DNA from: Deinococcus sp. QL22
Lineage (GTDB): Bacteria > Deinococcota > Deinococci > Deinococcales > Deinococcaceae
DNA: 64,000 nt
NCBI RefSeq assembly: GCF_023370075.1
Contig: NZ_CP097149.1
Coordinates: 2,974,001 to 3,038,000, forward strand
Direction of reading: 5' to 3'
The notes beneath the pieces were generated by a model. The model was given only the letters and a program-made list of their open reading frames with translations, did not search any database and was not told the DNA's origin. The translations under genes were made by a program, and so were the position numbers. Shown here in pieces: positions 61,141 through 64,000 of this stretch; the stretch's first letter is position 1; each line of letters begins with the position of its first letter.

Positions 61141-62091
61141 CTAGACCTTTAGACCCTTAGACGCGCCACCCACGATGCCAAACGCATCCAAAGCCGCATC
61201 CAACGTCCCCAACCGCGCCGCGATCAGCGTTTGGGGATTTTTGTTATAGCCGCCTGCCATGACCAACACCAATGGAATACCGCGCAGAGCGGCCCAGCGG
61301 CACACGCGATCATCCCGCTCGCGCACCCCGGCGGGCGTGAGGGCGAGGCGGCCCAACTGATCGCCTTCCAGCACATCGGCACCGGCGAGGTAGAAGACAA
61401 AATCAGGGGCGAAAGCGTGCAGTGCGGGGAACACGGAACCTCGCAGCGCAGCCAGATAAGCCTCGTCACCCGTGCCATCGGGCAGTGCCACGTCCAGCCC
61501 ACTCACCTCCTTCTGAAACGGGTAATTGTTGGCCCCATGCACGCTGATGGTGAGCACGCGGGATTCGGCGGCAAAGATGGACGCGGTGCCGTTGCCCTGA
61601 TGCACATCCAGATCAACGACTGCAATCCGCGCCGCCCAGCCTTCATCTAACAACCACTGGGCGCTGATTGCCACATCGTTCAGGAAGGAAAACCCTTCGG
61701 CGTGAGCGCGGTAGGCGTGGTGCGTGCCGCCGCCCAGATTGATGCCGAGGCCCAAGGCCAAAGCGTCGTGTGTGGCGGCCAAGGTTGCGCCGCTGCTGGC
61801 AAGGCCGCGCTCTACCACAGCAGGCGACCAAGCGAATCCCAGCGCCCGTTCCTCCGCCCGCGTGACCTCTCCGGCCCGCCAGCGACGCAGATAATCGGTG
61901 TCGTGGACACGCTCGGCCAATGCCCAGTCCAGTACCGGGGCATCCAGGAGGGGCAGCCTCTCCCCTGCTCCGGCAAGCAACGGTTCACGGAATTCGGCGG
62001 GCAAGAACTGACGGCGTGGCGGCGGGCCAACCGAGAACGACGTACCGAGAAAGGCCGTGAAGGCGCGGTAGGGATGTGGGAAGCTGGACAC
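61141..62091 (-). CDS. Histone-deacetylase-superfamily (class II/AcuC-like) protein
   Basis: A 316-aa Zn-dependent amidohydrolase of the arginase/deacetylase fold. Catalytic features are GGGTHHAYRAHAEGFSFLNDVAIS (the His pair), VVDLDVHQGNGTASIF (metal Asp and His), LAGADVLEGDQLGRLALTP (metal Asp) and MAGGYN with the transition-state Tyr. In bacteria such enzymes deacetylate small amines (acetylpolyamines) or acetylated enzymes such as acetyl-CoA synthetase. GTG 62091 is chosen over 62136 because TAGGCT (62099-62104, minus) lies 7 nt upstream. Divergent from a GNAT, an interesting acetylase/deacetylase pairing. Confidence 0.9.
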   Translation of the reverse strand: MSSFPHPYRAFTAFLGTSFSVGPPPRRQFLPAEFREPLLAGAGERLPLLDAPVLDWALAERVHDTDYLRRWRAGEVTRAEERALGFAWSPAVVERGLASSGATLAATHDALALGLGINLGGGTHHAYRAHAEGFSFLNDVAISAQWLLDEGWAARIAVVDLDVHQGNGTASIFAAESRVLTISVHGANNYPFQKEVSGLDVALPDGTGDEAYLAALRGSVFPALHAFAPDFVFYLAGADVLEGDQLGRLALTPAGVRERDDRVCRWAALRGIPLVLVMAGGYNKNPQTLIAARLGTLDAALDAFGIVGGASKGLKV

Positions 62092-62098
62092 TGGATTC

Positions 62099-62108
62099 AG
62101 CCTATCCT
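62099..62108. promoter_or_regulatory. Overlapping divergent -10 elements (TATCCT forward, TAGGCT reverse)
   Basis: AGCCTATCCT contains TATCCT on the plus strand (62103-62108, 6 nt before GNAT ATG 62115) and TAGGCT on the minus strand (62099-62104, 7 nt before GTG 62091). The two hexamers share a central TA, so both genes start from one bidirectional core. Confidence 0.6.
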
Positions 62109-62114
62109 GCAGGC

Positions 62115-62633
62115 ATGGCCGTGACCCTGCGTCCACTTCGACCCGGCGACGAGCAAGTCGCCGTGCGCTGGGCCGCTGACCCGGAATTCTGCCTGGCGGC
62201 AGGCTGGACGCCCCGGCTCGCCCCGCGTCTGATCAACAGGCACTGGCAACTCCTGATTGCCGGAACCGGGCCGGACTTTTTGCGGTTGGGAATAGAGGAA
62301 AACGGGCAACTGGTGGGCTACGTAGACCTCGCCAACAGACAGGCCCACACGGCAGAACTGGGCGTGGCGATTGGCGAACGGGCGCAGTGGGGGCGTGGGC
62401 TGGCGGCTGAAGCGTGCAGATTGATGCTGGCACAGGCTTTTGGCCCACTTGGACTAACGACCGTCACCGCACAGGTTCATGCGCCCAACGCACGCTCTCA
62501 TCGCCTGATGCTGGGGCTGGGATTCACAGTGGTGGGCCGGGCTGAGCCGGAAGTGTACCGGGGCCAGATGGTAGAAGTGATTTGCTATGGGCTCCGGCGG
62601 GCCGACGTTCAGCAGGCTTCCGCACCACCCTAG
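62115..62633 (+). CDS. GNAT-family N-acetyltransferase (RimJ/RimL-like)
   Basis: A 172-aa acetyl-CoA-dependent transferase. The start MAVTLRPLRPGDEQVAVRWAADPEF is typical of RimJ/RimL-like enzymes. The CoA-binding loop is GVAIGERAQWGRGLAAEACRLMLAQAF, and the C-terminal VHAPNARSHRLMLGLGFTVVGRAE is conserved. Substrate unknown. ATG 62115 is fixed by the leaderless -10; the frame is open from 62076. It shares a bidirectional promoter with the deacetylase-superfamily gene. Confidence 0.88.
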   Translation: MAVTLRPLRPGDEQVAVRWAADPEFCLAAGWTPRLAPRLINRHWQLLIAGTGPDFLRLGIEENGQLVGYVDLANRQAHTAELGVAIGERAQWGRGLAAEACRLMLAQAFGPLGLTTVTAQVHAPNARSHRLMLGLGFTVVGRAEPEVYRGQMVEVICYGLRRADVQQASAPP

Positions 62634-62704
62634 CCGTTCGGACAGGCTGCGGCCCCCACCATTCGCCCGGCGCGGATCTGGCCTTTCAGACGCATTCTAT
62701 GGGC

Positions 62705-63805
62705 ATGACGAATACAAACGGTATGAACTTCAGCGACCTGAGCAAGATCTCGGAGAGCTTAGCGGACGCCACGCAAACGGCGGGACACTCGGTGGTGACG
62801 GTATTGACTGGCGGCCCAGCCACCGTAAGCGGCACAGTGGTCGCAGATGGACAGGTTTTGACCGCGGGGCACGTGCTGCACGGCGACGAGGTGAAGGTGC
62901 GCACGGCAGATGGTCGGGAATTGGCCGCCACAGTGGCAGGCCGTGACCCCTCCACCGATCTGGCCCTCCTACGGATTGAGGGGCTGAATATGCCCGCCAT
63001 GACCGCGAGCAACGGAGCGCGGGTGGGGGAATTGCTGCTGGCTGTGGGCCGCCCTATGCACGGGCTACAGGTCACATTGGGCCTGATGGAACGCGCCGAA
63101 CCACCCCAGCGTGGGCCGATGCGCGGCTGGCTGGATGCCGGAGCCGCACCTTTTCGCGGAGTGACTGGGGGCGCACTTGTGGACGCACGCGGCGGCCTGG
63201 TCGGTATTTTGAATGCGGGCGTGAGCCGGGGAACCCTGCTGGCCGTGCCCGCGGCCCGTGCCCTCAGGGTGGCCGAACTGCTGAACACGGCGGGACGTGT
63301 GCCGCGTGGCTATCTGGGATTGGCAACTCAACCTGTTCATTTTCCTGATAACCAACAGCCCAAAACGCAGGCCGAAGCGGGCAGCGATGCACCCAAGCCC
63401 GAAGAACGCGGCGGGCGCGGCGAGCATGAGCCACGGCGGGGAGCCGGACGGGGCGAACGCGGCGGCCCCATGTGGGATGGACGAGGCGATGGCAGGCGTG
63501 ATGGACGCGGTTGGAATGGACGCGGTGGCCCTGGTTGGGGTGGCCCGCAGGGGTTTGGTCAACCCGGTTTTGGTCGACACAGTGGCCGCGTCGGACTGAC
63601 GGTGGTGCAGGTGGAAGCAGGCAGCCCCGCCGCCCAGGCAGGTCTCCTGGTCGGTGACGTGCTGCTGGCGCTGGATGGTCAGGCGGTGCGGCACCCCGGC
63701 GAACTGCTGCAACGGGTGCGCGAGCGGGCCGGAGAAACGCTGACCGTGCGGGTGCTGCGCGGTGGTCAGGAAACCGACGTCACCGTGACAGTTGGAGAAC
63801 GCTGA
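62705..63805 (+). CDS. HtrA-like trypsin-fold/PDZ protein lacking the catalytic Ser
   Basis: A 366-aa protein with the S1C layout. The His is in VLTAGHVL (about residue 56) and the Asp in DPSTDLALLRIEG (about 85), but the nucleophile motif GNSGGP reads GVTGGA (Thr at about 154), so ordinary serine protease activity is doubtful. No signal peptide is obvious. Residues about 235-305 are a Gly/Arg-rich linker (GGRGEHEPRRGAGRGERGG and similar), and about 310-366 a PDZ domain (VQVEAGSPAAQAGLLVGDVLLALDGQAV). Start: ATG 62699 or 62705; CATTCT ends 6 nt before the latter. Confidence 0.8.
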   Translation: MTNTNGMNFSDLSKISESLADATQTAGHSVVTVLTGGPATVSGTVVADGQVLTAGHVLHGDEVKVRTADGRELAATVAGRDPSTDLALLRIEGLNMPAMTASNGARVGELLLAVGRPMHGLQVTLGLMERAEPPQRGPMRGWLDAGAAPFRGVTGGALVDARGGLVGILNAGVSRGTLLAVPAARALRVAELLNTAGRVPRGYLGLATQPVHFPDNQQPKTQAEAGSDAPKPEERGGRGEHEPRRGAGRGERGGPMWDGRGDGRRDGRGWNGRGGPGWGGPQGFGQPGFGRHSGRVGLTVVQVEAGSPAAQAGLLVGDVLLALDGQAVRHPGELLQRVRERAGETLTVRVLRGGQETDVTVTVGER

Positions 63806-63863
63806 GGCCTTGCCCCGCGTGCAGCCACCCTCACCTTTGCGGCCCCAGCGCGTAGCATCAGCC

Positions 63864-64000
63864 ATGACTGAGCCCGCCGCATTGCCCGAGCAGTTGGCAC
63901 CCAGTCACCTGCTGCCCTCGGTGCGGGTGGCGGTGCGCTCCGCGATGTTGCGGGCCGGGGTAGAAAGCCTGCTGGTGGCGGCAGGCCTGAGTGTCCAGAG
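63864..64000 (+). CDS. N-terminal fragment, possible LuxR-type regulator (runs off the window)
   Basis: Only 45 codons are visible, starting MTEPAALPEQLAPSHLLPSV and continuing RVAVRSAMLRAGVESLLVAAGLSVQ. The helix after the first strand resembles the start of a response-regulator-like domain (strand, then helix with LRAGVESLL), as in LuxR-family regulators, but the conserved Asp and the DNA-binding part lie outside. TAGCAT (63853-63858) ends 5 nt before the ATG. It follows the HtrA-like gene by 58 nt on the same strand. Confidence 0.5.
   Translation, partial: MTEPAALPEQLAPSHLLPSVRVAVRSAMLRAGVESLLVAAGLSVQ

Overview
The window is chromosomal DNA from a GC-rich bacterium, almost certainly a Deinococcus. 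The grounds are a radiation/desiccation response motif (RDRM-like, 17 bp) in front of uvrA, an LEA-like Ala/Lys/Asp repeat protein, the many genes whose -10 hexamer (TANNNT) lies only 5-8 nt before the start codon (the leaderless-mRNA layout described in Deinococcus), and the family content as a whole. Genes are packed on both strands. I see no rRNA, tRNA, prophage, full insertion sequence or CRISPR array.

Layout. 1-5 kb: the start of a PfkB-type sugar kinase, rsmA, a TPR membrane protein in an operon with nnr (NAD(P)HX repair), and a DUF4388 protein. 5-8 kb: a ClC-type channel fused to a TrkA-C-like domain and an MFS transporter. 8.4-11.7 kb: a TAXI-type TRAP system (binding protein, attenuator-like hairpin, fused permease). 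11.7-17 kb: uvrA under an RDRM, a membrane protein, and a DsbA/DsbB-like oxidative-folding pair. 17-21.8 kb: an SDR, a sugar kinase, a decayed phosphoribosyltransferase carrying a hairpin-rich insertion, an HD-GYP phosphodiesterase and a TetR regulator. 21.9-26 kb: pgi, then wecB and a WecA-like transferase (cell-surface glycan precursors). 26-32 kb: an S41 protease, a frameshifted Nudix gene beside a dispersed repeat, an FAH-family enzyme, a class III aminotransferase and a DUF1517 protein. 32-37.5 kb: an envelope-glycan group (NodB deacetylase, MFS, GT2, GT4, deacetylase-like/YkoP-like protein). 37.5-42.2 kb: an AT-rich orphan ORF, a multi-GAF histidine kinase divergent from a VOC protein, and the LEA-like protein. 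42.3-46.4 kb: second copy of the dispersed repeat, clpS-clpA, a GNAT and an unknown. 46.5-51.3 kb: CtpA-like protease divergent from ftsE-ftsX-envC-like, a cell-wall remodelling locus. 51.3-55.1 kb: a VOC protein, then rpsP, khpA, rimM, trmD and a LON-substrate-binding-domain protein. 55.1-60.1 kb: purU, an M29 aminopeptidase, prfC, and a toxin-antitoxin pair whose Doc-like toxin has an in-frame amber stop. 60.2-64 kb: SIMPL protein, HDAC-family enzyme, GNAT, a protease-like PDZ protein lacking the catalytic Ser, and the start of a possible regulator.

Themes. DNA repair and desiccation (uvrA with RDRM, LEA-like protein, Nudix, nnr), envelope biogenesis (FtsEX/EnvC, CtpA, WecA/WecB, glycosyltransferases, deacetylases) and translation (rpsP-rimM-trmD, prfC, rsmA). 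Most transcription units start with a -10 almost touching the start codon, which let me choose starts that differ from the longest reading frame. I found no wholly new multi-gene system. The best leads are two overlapping divergent -10 pairs, a two-copy dispersed repeat, three decayed genes with identifiable lesions, a tiny leaderless ORF ahead of prfC, and the glycan gene group.
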